7,946 nt of DNA from Woeseiaceae bacterium (GTDB taxonomy: Bacteria; Pseudomonadota; Gammaproteobacteria; Steroidobacterales; Woeseiaceae): positions 1 through 7,946 of the forward strand of contig PBVS01000074.1 in the NCBI GenBank assembly GCA_002728725.1, read 5' to 3'. The position numbers and the translations under genes are program-made. Of the stretch, positions 1 to 6,546 are shown piece after piece (within the stretch, counting starts at the first letter, position 1; the number at the start of each line of letters is the position of its first letter). The notes under the pieces are model-generated. The model was not told the origin of the DNA and did not search any database. It was given only the letters and a program-made list of their open reading frames with translations.

Positions 1-662
1 CCAATGGACATAGAATAGAGGTAATAACAGGATTCAAATGTTTCATAATTATCAGAACAATCCAGTCCTGAAGCCATATCCAGAATATTTCTGACCCTAA
101 TTCCAGCATAGCTTGTGCCTTTTAATGCATCTATATAGAAATCTATTGGTTTGTTCACATCTAATTGTTTTCGTTCTTCATATATTCTTAGAAGAGTTGC
201 TGGGAGTACTTTTGAAACCGACCAATAAATCGGCTTCTCATGCGCTTGCATTCTGGGATAGCTCTCAAAAATTATTTTACCTTTATGAGCAATCACAACG
301 CCCATTACGGTAGATTCATCGTGATGAATGAAGGTTTCAAAATTCATGAGACCGACTGGTGTATTTACCTCAGTGTCATTGATATTACTTACCAAGTTAT
401 AATCGAGAGCGCTAACTGGACCAGACCTGTATACATTTACAGTGGTGAGAATCTGGTGAAGATTTTTATTATTCCAGGCCATGTCCGTCCCATTGACGGT
501 CCACCAAATATTATCTTTTGGGAGTTTTTTTAATTGCTCCCTTGTTTCCTTGACACTGGAGGATGAAACAAATGCGCTATTATTAATTTGAGGATCACTT
601 TTCAGGGGCACCCAGAATAATAAGCTCACAAGGATTGTGAAAATTTTTTTACTTGAAACCAT
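1..662 (-). CDS. Exported serine hydrolase, beta-lactamase/esterase family (C-terminus beyond left edge)
   Basis: The minus strand is open from an ATG at 662 to the window edge (220 codons), so the C-terminal part is missing. The first 22 or so residues are a lysine-tipped hydrophobic stretch (KKIFTILVSLLFWVPL) resembling a Sec signal peptide, so the enzyme is probably periplasmic. Residues 147-151 read WSVSK, a match to the SxxK nucleophile motif (Ser148, Lys151) of class C beta-lactamases, EstB-like esterases and 6-aminohexanoate-dimer hydrolases. Around 193-202, RNILDMASGL matches the 'LLxMxSGL' block that follows it in the family. The conserved Tyr motif and C-terminal motif would lie outside the window. 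The N-terminal ~110 residues are not recognised as a separate domain. A Shine-Dalgarno and a promoter candidate precede it on the minus strand. The fold assignment is firm; the substrate (ester, amide or beta-lactam) cannot be told, and a resistance role should not be assumed. It is divergent to the large plus-strand cluster. Confidence 0.85.
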   Translation of the reverse strand, partial: MVSSKKIFTILVSLLFWVPLKSDPQINNSAFVSSSSVKETREQLKKLPKDNIWWTVNGTDMAWNNKNLHQILTTVNVYRSGPVSALDYNLVSNINDTEVNTPVGLMNFETFIHHDESTVMGVVIAHKGKIIFESYPRMQAHEKPIYWSVSKVLPATLLRIYEERKQLDVNKPIDFYIDALKGTSYAGIRVRNILDMASGLDCSDNYETFESCYYLYSMSI

Positions 663-670
663 GAAGTAAA

Positions 671-676
671 TCCCCC
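671..676 (-). promoter_or_regulatory. Ribosome binding site of the serine hydrolase gene
   Basis: On the minus strand GGGGGA stands 8 bases before the ATG at 662. It is a near-consensus Shine-Dalgarno at normal spacing and supports that start, which in turn gives the intact signal peptide. Confidence 0.6.
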
Positions 677-694
677 ATTTTTTTGTATACCCAG

Positions 695-723
695 ATTATA
701 TTTGAAAGTAAAATTAGTTTTAA
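695..723 (-). promoter_or_regulatory. Candidate sigma70 promoter for the serine hydrolase gene
   Basis: Read on the minus strand, TTAAAA (718-723, 4 of 6 matches to the -35 consensus) is followed after exactly 17 bases by a perfect TATAAT (695-700). Transcription would begin near 688, leaving a leader of roughly 25 bases that contains the GGGGGA ribosome binding site. The local region is AT-rich, so a chance match remains possible. Confidence 0.5.
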
Positions 724-730
724 ATATAGC
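703..730 (+). promoter_or_regulatory. Candidate promoter for the plus-strand cluster, overlapping the divergent promoter
   Basis: TTGAAA at 703-708 (5 of 6 matches to the -35 consensus) is followed after 16 bases by TATAGC at 725-730 (4 of 6). A second possible -10, TACAAT, lies at 733-738 but at a poor distance from any -35. Either would give a leader of about 15-22 bases before the ATG at 759. The site interleaves with the minus-strand promoter at 695-723, so the two could compete. No clear operator palindrome was seen. Confidence 0.3.
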
Positions 731-758
731 ACTACAATATGACCTAAAAAAGAAATCA

Positions 759-2852
759 ATGACTGATACTCAAAAGAAAGTAAAAATCGTTTTTACCCCC
801 TCAGGGAAAAGGGGCTCTTTTGAGATTGGAACAAAAGTGTTGGATGCCGCCAGACAACTTGGAGTTGATATTGATTCTGTTTGTGGTGGAAGAGCAATCT
901 GTGGTCGCTGTCAGATCAATGTTCTCGTGGGCGATTTTGCAAAACATAATATTCATTCTGATTTCACTTCAGTTACAGAGATTTCAGAAGCAGAAAAGAA
1001 ATATGCTGAAAGAAGAGGGCTGAATGAAGATCGAAGATTAAGCTGCCAATCTTTATTAAAATCAGATGCGGTAATTGATGTCCCAGCATCATCTCAGGTT
1101 CACCAACAAGTGGTGAGGAAAGAAAACGAGTCACACGATATTGATATCAATCCAATAATAAAACCATATTATGTGAATGTCGCAAAACAAAAAGAAAAGC
1201 CACTAGAACAAAAATCAAATTCCTCCTTGCATGAGATTAAAACTTTCAAAATTTCTGTTGAAGAACCGGATATGCACAAAGGGACAGGAGATTTATCAAG
1301 GTTGAAAGTAGCCTTAAGTGAGGAATGGGGCTTAGATAATTTAACTTGCTCATTAGACGTGCTGCAATCCCTGCAACCAGTGTTGAGAGAGGGTGAATGG
1401 AAGGTAACAGTCGCGGTTCGCAATAACGAAGAAATAATCGCTGTATTTCCTGGTTTTAAGGATGAGCTGTTCGGGATCGCTGTGGATGTTGGATCAACCA
1501 CTATAGCTGCTCATCTTTGCGACCTATCTACTGGAGAAGTTTCAGGAAGTGCGGGTTTAATGAATCCACAAATACGTTTTGGTGAAGATCTGATGAGCCG
1601 AGTTTCATACATAATGATGAATGAAGGTGGAGAAAAAGATCTGACTCGCGTTGTGAGAGAAGCAATCAATGAGATAATAACAACAATCATTAGCGAAAAT
1701 AATATCGATGCAGAGGACATACTAGAAATGACCTTGGTCGGTAACCCAATCATGCATCATCTGGTTTTGGGAATCGATCCAACAGAACTTGGAGCTGCAC
1801 CCTTTGCATTGGCAACAGATTTAAGCGCTGATATCAAAGCCAAAGAATTGAACTTGAACATTAATTCAGGTGCTTATGTTTATGTTCTTCCATGTGTTGC
1901 AGGTCATGTAGGAGCAGACGCAGCAGCTGTATTGCTTGCAGAAGAGCCCTTCAATAAAGATGAGATTTCATTAATTGTTGATGTTGGCACAAATGCAGAA
2001 ATAATTTTAGGTAATAATCAGAGATTATTAGCGGCTTCAAGTCCTACTGGACCAGCGTTTGAAGGTGCGCAAATCAGCTCGGGTCAGAGAGCGGCGCCAG
2101 GTGCCATCGAGAGGGCGAGGATTGATCCAGAAACACTGGAACCACGATTTAAAGTTATCGGATGTGACCTCTGGTCTGATGATGAAGACTTTGAAGTGAA
2201 CATTCCAGTTGGGGGTATCACCGGTATTTGTGGATCTGGGATTATTGAAATTGTTGCAGAAATGTTTCTCAATAAAATTATCAATCAAGATGGGAAAATC
2301 AACAAAGCGCTCTCAGAAACTTCTTCTCGAATCATCGAAGATGGAAGAACCTACTCATATGTCTTGCATGATGGGGAGCAAGTAATAAAGATAACTCAAA
2401 ATGATATTCGTGCAATCCAGTTGGCAAAAGCAGCGTTGTATGCCGGGGTAAAATTATTGATGCATAAACTAAGTATCGAAAAAGTTGATCGTATTCGATT
2501 GGCTGGTGCTTTCGGATCTCATATTGATGTTAAATATGCCATGGCATTGGGCTTGATTCCAGATTGCCTAGTTGATGAAGTATCATCAGCTGGGAATGCA
2601 GCTGGTACAGGAGCTCGAGTGACGCTCCTCGATAAAGAAAGTAGGAATAAACTGGAGGGGGAGGTTCGAAAAATAGAAAAAATAGAGACCGCAGTGGAAC
2701 CGTCTTTTCAAGAAGAGTTCGTCTCTGCTATGGCAATACCACATAAATCAGATGATTTTTCTAATCTTGCTAAGGTCTTTAATCTCCCGAAACCTGAGCA
2801 ACAAGGTGCAGTTGAACAAAAGAGAAAAAGAAGAAGAAAACGGGTAAGATAA
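759..2852 (+). CDS. [2Fe-2S] ferredoxin/ASKHA-domain protein, RACo/RamA-like corrinoid activator (DUF4445 type)
   Basis: A protein of 697 residues from the ATG at 759. Residues ~7-105 form a ferredoxin domain with Cys42, Cys48, Cys51 and Cys96 (C-x5-C-x2-C then a distant C), the plant-type [2Fe-2S] pattern. A less conserved linker/middle region (~110-235) follows, then an actin-like ASKHA ATPase domain with DVGSTT (243-248), DVGTNAE (408-414), CGSG (491-494) and LAGAFGSH (581-588). This order is that of RACo/RamA-type activators, which use ATP and an iron-sulfur centre to reduce inactive Co(II) corrinoid proteins to Co(I). RACo proteins are of similar length. In some alphaproteobacteria a RamA-like protein reactivates B12 on a split methionine synthase. 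Here no corrinoid protein or methyltransferase is in view, so the partner is unknown. An in-frame TTG at 702 would add 19 residues, but it falls in the putative promoter and lies outside the ferredoxin homology. The ribosome site at 759 is weak (AAGAAA). The last residues are strongly basic (KRKRRRKRVR). Confidence 0.88.
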   Translation: MTDTQKKVKIVFTPSGKRGSFEIGTKVLDAARQLGVDIDSVCGGRAICGRCQINVLVGDFAKHNIHSDFTSVTEISEAEKKYAERRGLNEDRRLSCQSLLKSDAVIDVPASSQVHQQVVRKENESHDIDINPIIKPYYVNVAKQKEKPLEQKSNSSLHEIKTFKISVEEPDMHKGTGDLSRLKVALSEEWGLDNLTCSLDVLQSLQPVLREGEWKVTVAVRNNEEIIAVFPGFKDELFGIAVDVGSTTIAAHLCDLSTGEVSGSAGLMNPQIRFGEDLMSRVSYIMMNEGGEKDLTRVVREAINEIITTIISENNIDAEDILEMTLVGNPIMHHLVLGIDPTELGAAPFALATDLSADIKAKELNLNINSGAYVYVLPCVAGHVGADAAAVLLAEEPFNKDEISLIVDVGTNAEIILGNNQRLLAASSPTGPAFEGAQISSGQRAAPGAIERARIDPETLEPRFKVIGCDLWSDDEDFEVNIPVGGITGICGSGIIEIVAEMFLNKIINQDGKINKALSETSSRIIEDGRTYSYVLHDGEQVIKITQNDIRAIQLAKAALYAGVKLLMHKLSIEKVDRIRLAGAFGSHIDVKYAMALGLIPDCLVDEVSSAGNAAGTGARVTLLDKESRNKLEGEVRKIEKIETAVEPSFQEEFVSAMAIPHKSDDFSNLAKVFNLPKPEQQGAVEQKRKRRRKRVR

Positions 2853-2920
2853 TTTACTCGCGGTGATGTCTTGTTTGCTTCGCTCAATGAGAACTGTTGA
2901 ACAATTTTTAAAGGATGAAT
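2853..2920. other. 68-base gap between activator gene and SDR gene
   Basis: This is the longest gap inside the plus-strand cluster. The only inverted repeat seen, TTG-AA-CAA followed by a short T run near 2897-2910, is too small for an intrinsic terminator. No convincing promoter was found. Read-through from the activator gene into the catabolic genes is therefore plausible, though an internal promoter cannot be excluded. Confidence 0.4.
2910..2915 (+). promoter_or_regulatory. Ribosome binding site deciding the SDR start
   Basis: AAAGGA sits 5 bases before the ATG at 2921 but overlaps the alternative ATG at 2915. A Shine-Dalgarno cannot serve a start it overlaps, so 2921 is preferred and the protein loses only Met-Asn. 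Confidence 0.6.
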
Positions 2921-3829
2921 ATGGAAATAAGGTTTGATGAACAAGTTGCGATCGTAACTGGTGCAGGAAGGGGGCTTGGCAGAGCTCATGCTATTGCTAT
3001 GGCTTCAAAGGGTGCAAAGGTGGTAGTTAATGATTTTAGTGGAAGCCAGGAAATATCAGAAAATGCCAATTCAGTTGTAGAAGAAATTATTTCTGCTGGA
3101 GGTGAAGCTATTGCCAATGGTGCGAATGTCGCAAACTTTGATCAAGTTCAATGCATGGTCAATGAAACCATAGATAAATGGGGTCGAGTAGATATTTTGG
3201 TCAATAATGCCGGTATTCTCAGGGATAAAACTTTTTTAAAAATGTCGGTTGAGGATATGCGTGAAGTGATAGATGTTCATCTTATGGGCTCATTAAATTG
3301 TTCAAAGGCAGTGTGGGAGACAATGCGTGAACAAAGCTACGGAAGAATCGTTCTCACCTCGTCAAGCTCAGGGCTTTACGGCAATTTTGGACAGACTAAT
3401 TATGGTGCCGCCAAGATGGCAATGGTAGGCATCATGAATACCCTCCATCTTGAAGGTATGAAGTACAACATCAAAGTGAACTGCCTTGCTCCGACGGCAG
3501 GAACAGCAATGACAGACGGGTTATTTCCAGAACCTGTTTTTAAACTAATGCCTCCAGAATCGGTAAGTCCTGGGGTGGTATTTTTGTGCTCCAAGGACGC
3601 ACCAAGCAGAAAAGTTTTGGCGGCAGGCGGAGGCAGTTTTGCTATTTTCAAAGGTTTTGAAACTGAAGGAGTAAATTTATTACCCGATGAGCTATCCGCT
3701 GAGAGTGTTGCAAAGTATTGGGATAAAATTGACGGTGAAAACAATATGCAAGAACCTCAAAGCGGTTCAGCACAATCTCAAAAATTTGCAATGCAAGCTG
3801 CAGAGAAATTAGGATTGGATTTAAGTTAG
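2921..3829 (+). CDS. Short-chain dehydrogenase, MFE-2-like (R)-3-hydroxyacyl-CoA dehydrogenase type
   Basis: A protein of 302 residues and a classical SDR. The nucleotide-binding glycine motif is TGAGRGLG (13-20), Asp38 ends strand beta-2 and points to NAD(H) over NADP(H), NNAG is at 95-98, and the catalytic set is Ser148, Tyr161 and Lys165 within NYGAAK. The segment [16 protein letters not shown] (150-165) closely resembles the dehydrogenase unit of peroxisomal multifunctional enzyme type 2 (HSD17B4/Fox2), as does a length near 300 rather than the usual ~250. In that family the reaction is NAD-dependent oxidation of (R)-3-hydroxyacyl-CoA to 3-ketoacyl-CoA. There is no signal peptide, so it is cytoplasmic. 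The C-terminal ~40 residues are polar and rich in Gln and Ser. The thiolase and MaoC hydratase downstream support a role in acyl-CoA breakdown; other hydroxy substrates such as sterol side chains remain possible. Confidence 0.88.
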   Translation: MEIRFDEQVAIVTGAGRGLGRAHAIAMASKGAKVVVNDFSGSQEISENANSVVEEIISAGGEAIANGANVANFDQVQCMVNETIDKWGRVDILVNNAGILRDKTFLKMSVEDMREVIDVHLMGSLNCSKAVWETMREQSYGRIVLTSSSSGLYGNFGQTNYGAAKMAMVGIMNTLHLEGMKYNIKVNCLAPTAGTAMTDGLFPEPVFKLMPPESVSPGVVFLCSKDAPSRKVLAAGGGSFAIFKGFETEGVNLLPDELSAESVAKYWDKIDGENNMQEPQSGSAQSQKFAMQAAEKLGLDLS

Positions 3830-3855
3830 TATTAATTTTTTATAATTACAAAAAA

Positions 3856-3860
3856 GAGGA
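3856..3860 (+). promoter_or_regulatory. Ribosome binding site of the thiolase gene
   Basis: GAGGA lies 7 bases before the ATG at 3868, a strong Shine-Dalgarno that fixes the thiolase start. Confidence 0.65.
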
Positions 3861-3867
3861 CCAAATC

Positions 3868-5052
3868 ATGCGTGAAGCGGCAATTGTATCAACTGCCAGA
3901 ACTCCAATTGGACGAGCTTACAGAGGAGTATTCAATAATACCGATGCGCCAACTATGGGAGGGCATGTAATAAGCCATGCTGTCTCTCGTTCTGGTCTTG
4001 ATCCAAATCAGGTTGAGGACGTGATCATGGGCTGCGCCATGGGGCAGGGAACACAAAGTCCAAACATTGCAAGATTGTGTGCGTTATCCGGAGATCTTCC
4101 GGTCACAACAGCTGGCATGACGTTAGACAGACAATGTTCATCGGGAATGATGGCGATTGCTACTGCTTCAAAATCTATCATGGCGGGTGAGCATGATGTC
4201 ATGGTGGCAGGTGGAATTGAATCGATCAGTTTGGTGCAAAATGAATACGCAAATACATACAGAACAGTTGATAAGAATCTTGTCTCAAAGCATGAGCACA
4301 TTTATATGTTGATGTTGGATACCGCTGAGGTTGTTGCTGATCGATATGGGATTTCCAGAGAAGATCAGGACCAGTATGCGCTTCAAAGTCAGCAAAGAAC
4401 CGCAAAAGCCCAAGAAGCGATGAAATATCAGGATGAGATCGTGCCGCTCGAATCCAGCATGGGTGTTATGGACAAGGAAACCAAAGAAATCAGTTTTAGG
4501 AAAGTAGAATTAGACAAAGATGAAGGGAATCGTCCATCAACCTCATTGGAAGGTCTTTCCCAATTAAAAGCGGTAAGAGAAAATGGCACCATCACTGCTG
4601 GAAATGCAAGTCAGCTGTCTGATGGGGCATCAGCGAGTGTTGTTATGGATGCATCCCTGGCTGAAAAACACAATATAAAACCTCTCGGTTACTATCGTGC
4701 AACAGCAGTCGTAGGATGCAATCCAGATGAAATGGGCATTGGGCCAGTTTTTGCGGTTCCAGAACTGCTTAAAAAAACTGGACTTAAGATGGAAGATATC
4801 GATTTATGGGAGCTCAACGAAGCTTTTGCTGTCCAGGTAATATATTGCAGAGATCGATTGGGGATTCCTAATGAGAAACTTAATGTTAATGGAGGTGCTA
4901 TCTCCATTGGCCATCCATATGGAATGTCGGGAGCTCGGATGGTGGGTCATGCATTGATAGAAGGCAAACGAAGAGGGGCAAAGTTTGTTGTTTGCACTAT
5001 GTGCATTGGGGGTGGTCAAGGCGCCGCCTCATTATTTGAAGTTGCCTCATGA
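3868..5052 (+). CDS. Thiolase (acetyl-CoA C-acyltransferase/acetyltransferase)
   Basis: A protein of 394 residues, the standard length for a thiolase. It opens with the typical [15 protein letters not shown]. The nucleophilic Cys90 lies in DRQCSSG, NEAF is at 317-320, the catalytic His349 is in [11 protein letters not shown] (342-352), and the proton-donor Cys379 is in CIGGGQG (379-385). All catalytic residues are present, so it should be active. Family knowledge: it cleaves 3-ketoacyl-CoA with CoA to acetyl-CoA and a shortened acyl-CoA, or condenses two acetyl-CoA. Residues alone do not separate degradative from biosynthetic thiolases. Placement just after a hydroxyacyl-CoA dehydrogenase-like SDR and upstream of a hydratase favours the degradative direction. 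It is cytoplasmic, starts 38 bases after the SDR stop and is followed after 26 bases by the MDR gene. Confidence 0.94.
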   Translation: MREAAIVSTARTPIGRAYRGVFNNTDAPTMGGHVISHAVSRSGLDPNQVEDVIMGCAMGQGTQSPNIARLCALSGDLPVTTAGMTLDRQCSSGMMAIATASKSIMAGEHDVMVAGGIESISLVQNEYANTYRTVDKNLVSKHEHIYMLMLDTAEVVADRYGISREDQDQYALQSQQRTAKAQEAMKYQDEIVPLESSMGVMDKETKEISFRKVELDKDEGNRPSTSLEGLSQLKAVRENGTITAGNASQLSDGASASVVMDASLAEKHNIKPLGYYRATAVVGCNPDEMGIGPVFAVPELLKKTGLKMEDIDLWELNEAFAVQVIYCRDRLGIPNEKLNVNGGAISIGHPYGMSGARMVGHALIEGKRRGAKFVVCTMCIGGGQGAASLFEVAS

Positions 5053-5078
5053 TTTCTTGCCATAGGAATATTTTTTAG

Positions 5079-6056
5079 ATGAGAGCCCTTGTATGCAAAG
5101 AATATGGGCCACCCAGTCAACTCATTCTTGATGATCTAGATGATCCTAAGCCTTCAAAAGGGCAGATATTAATCAAAGTTAAAGCCGCGGGAATAAATTT
5201 TCCGGACGTATTGTCCATTGAGGGGAAATACCAAGTTAAGACTGAACCGCCATTTATTCCTGGTAATGAGGCATCTGGAATTATTGAAGCAGTTGGTGAA
5301 GGAGTAGAGAGATTCAAACCGGGTGACCAGGTTATAACGATGAGCAAAGGCGGTGCTTTTGCAGAAAAATGCGTTTCTGATGAGAACACAACCATTCCAT
5401 TATTCCCCGCTTTGAATTTTTCTCAAGGTGCTGGATTCATGGTGACCTATGGCACCAGTTATCATGCACTTAAACAATCTGCAAAGCTCAAAGAGGGAGA
5501 AACAATTTTAGTTCTGGGCGCAGCGGGCGGTGTTGGTGTCACTGCCATCGAAATTGCAAAAGCCATGGGTGCCAAAGTTATTGCTGCTGCCAGTAGCAAT
5601 GAAAAATTAGAATTTGCAAAAGGTATTGGTGCAGATGAGCTCATAAATTACTCAGAAACTCCTTTAAAAGAAAAAGTGAAGGAAATCACAGAAGGAAAAG
5701 GTGCTGATGTTGTTTATGATCCAGTTGGTGGCGAATTATCAGATGCTGCGCTTAGAGCGACAGCATGGCATGGGCGTTACCTTGTCATTGGATTTGCATC
5801 TGGTGACATCCCAAAATTTGCAGCAAATATACTCTTATTAAAAGAAGCAAGCGCAATTGGGGTGTGGTGGGGAACTTGGGCAGCCAAAAATCCTCATAAA
5901 CACATACAAAATATCAAAGAACTTGGAGTCATGATTGCTTCTGGGGATATAACACCAAGAGTTACCGAAGAGTTTGCTATGGATCAGTATAAAGAAGCTT
6001 TTGAAGTGATTACTGAGAGACGAGCAAAAGGCAAAGTAATCCTCACAATGAATTAA
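5079..6056 (+). CDS. Zinc-free MDR oxidoreductase (NADPH:quinone oxidoreductase/enoyl reductase type)
   Basis: A protein of 325 residues in the medium-chain dehydrogenase/reductase superfamily. The N-terminal GroES-like half includes AAGINFPDVLSIEGKYQ and PFIPGNEASGIIEAVGEGV. The Rossmann half carries GAAGGVGV (147-154) and AAASSNEKLEFAKGIGAD, where a Ser after the second strand and a nearby Lys are usual for NADPH binders. The Cys/His ligands of zinc alcohol dehydrogenases are absent at the expected places, which puts it in the quinone oxidoreductase/enoyl reductase branch. Such enzymes reduce quinones, enones or 2-enoyl-CoA with NADPH. Within an acyl-CoA degradation cluster, reduction of an enoyl-CoA or an enone intermediate is plausible but not shown. 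An AGGAA ribosome site lies about 10 bases before the ATG. The automatic name 'quinone oxidoreductase' should not be taken as its substrate. Confidence 0.9.
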   Translation: MRALVCKEYGPPSQLILDDLDDPKPSKGQILIKVKAAGINFPDVLSIEGKYQVKTEPPFIPGNEASGIIEAVGEGVERFKPGDQVITMSKGGAFAEKCVSDENTTIPLFPALNFSQGAGFMVTYGTSYHALKQSAKLKEGETILVLGAAGGVGVTAIEIAKAMGAKVIAAASSNEKLEFAKGIGADELINYSETPLKEKVKEITEGKGADVVYDPVGGELSDAALRATAWHGRYLVIGFASGDIPKFAANILLLKEASAIGVWWGTWAAKNPHKHIQNIKELGVMIASGDITPRVTEEFAMDQYKEAFEVITERRAKGKVILTMN

Positions 6057-6079
6057 ATTTTCTAAAAAAGGAAAAACCA

Positions 6080-6538
6080 ATGAAGCTAGTTCCAAGAGAA
6101 AAACTAAATGACTACATAGGCAAAGAGATTGGTTGTTCTGATTGGTTTTTGGTGGATCAAGAACAAATAAACAAATTTGCCGATGTCACAAAAGACCATC
6201 AGTTTATTCATGTCAATGAAGAACAAGCCGAAAAAACACCATTTGGCTCAACCATTGCACATGGTTTTCTGACGTTATCTATGCTGACATACCTAACTGA
6301 AAATTGTCGCTTGATTCCTGAGGGAACAGTCATGGGCATCAATTATGGATTTGATAAGGTGCGCTTTGTGATGCCAGTTAAAGTGAACAGTAGAATTCGT
6401 GCACGATCAAAACCGCTGTCCTGCACAGAGAAAAACCCAGGGCAATGGCTGATAAAATCAGAGGTCACAGTTGAAATCGAAGGCGGAGAAAAGCCAGCTA
6501 TAGTCTCGGAATGGCTTTCTATGGTAATTACTAAATAG
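6080..6538 (+). CDS. MaoC-family (R)-specific enoyl-CoA hydratase-like protein
   Basis: A protein of 152 residues, single hotdog domain. Asp39 and His44 in TKDHQFIHVN form the D-x4-H catalytic pair of the hydratase-2 motif, and GSTIAHGFLTLSM (56-68) is the conserved block that follows. Known single-domain family members, including the NodN-like subgroup, are about this size and hydrate trans-2-enoyl-CoA to (R)-3-hydroxyacyl-CoA, usually as dimers. The stereochemistry matches the MFE-2-like SDR in the same cluster: in eukaryotic MFE-2 these two activities are fused in one polypeptide, while here they are separate genes. It starts 23 bases after the MDR stop with AAAGGAAA upstream at proper spacing. 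Chain length and substrate are not predictable from the sequence. Confidence 0.9.
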   Translation: MKLVPREKLNDYIGKEIGCSDWFLVDQEQINKFADVTKDHQFIHVNEEQAEKTPFGSTIAHGFLTLSMLTYLTENCRLIPEGTVMGINYGFDKVRFVMPVKVNSRIRARSKPLSCTEKNPGQWLIKSEVTVEIEGGEKPAIVSEWLSMVITK

Positions 6539-6540
6539 GA
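6537..6540 (+). promoter_or_regulatory. Ribosome binding site of the amidohydrolase, overlapping the hydratase stop
   Basis: AGGA overlaps the TAG stop of the MaoC gene and lies 6 bases before the ATG at 6547. The overlap makes translational coupling of the two genes likely. Confidence 0.5.
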
Positions 6541-6546
6541 ATCAGA

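Noticed and set aside
113..533. Plus-strand open frames of 66 and 97 codons in the first 533 bases
   Set aside because: They lie opposite the serine hydrolase coding frame, which has a signal peptide and an SxxK motif; their own translations resemble no family and lack ribosome sites.
1..662. Calling the left-edge gene a beta-lactamase resistance gene
   Set aside because: The SxxK fold is shared with esterases, amidases and peptidases; the discriminating C-terminal motifs are outside the window and the context is catabolic.
702..758. TTG start at 702 giving a 716-residue activator protein
   Set aside because: The extra 19 residues precede the ferredoxin homology, the codon is a rare start, no Shine-Dalgarno is seen before it, and it overlaps both promoter candidates. 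The ATG at 759 begins directly before the domain.
2897..2910. TTG-AA-CAA repeat followed by T's as an intrinsic terminator after the activator gene
   Set aside because: The stem is only three base pairs with no GC-rich part, too weak to terminate transcription.
2915..2920. ATG at 2915 as the SDR start
   Set aside because: The AAAGGA ribosome site overlaps this codon; the ATG at 2921 has normal spacing. The difference is only two residues.
3841..3846. Perfect TATAAT just before the thiolase gene, as an internal promoter
   Set aside because: No acceptable -35 lies 16-18 bases upstream, the gap is simply AT-rich, and transcription would start at or almost on the ribosome binding site.
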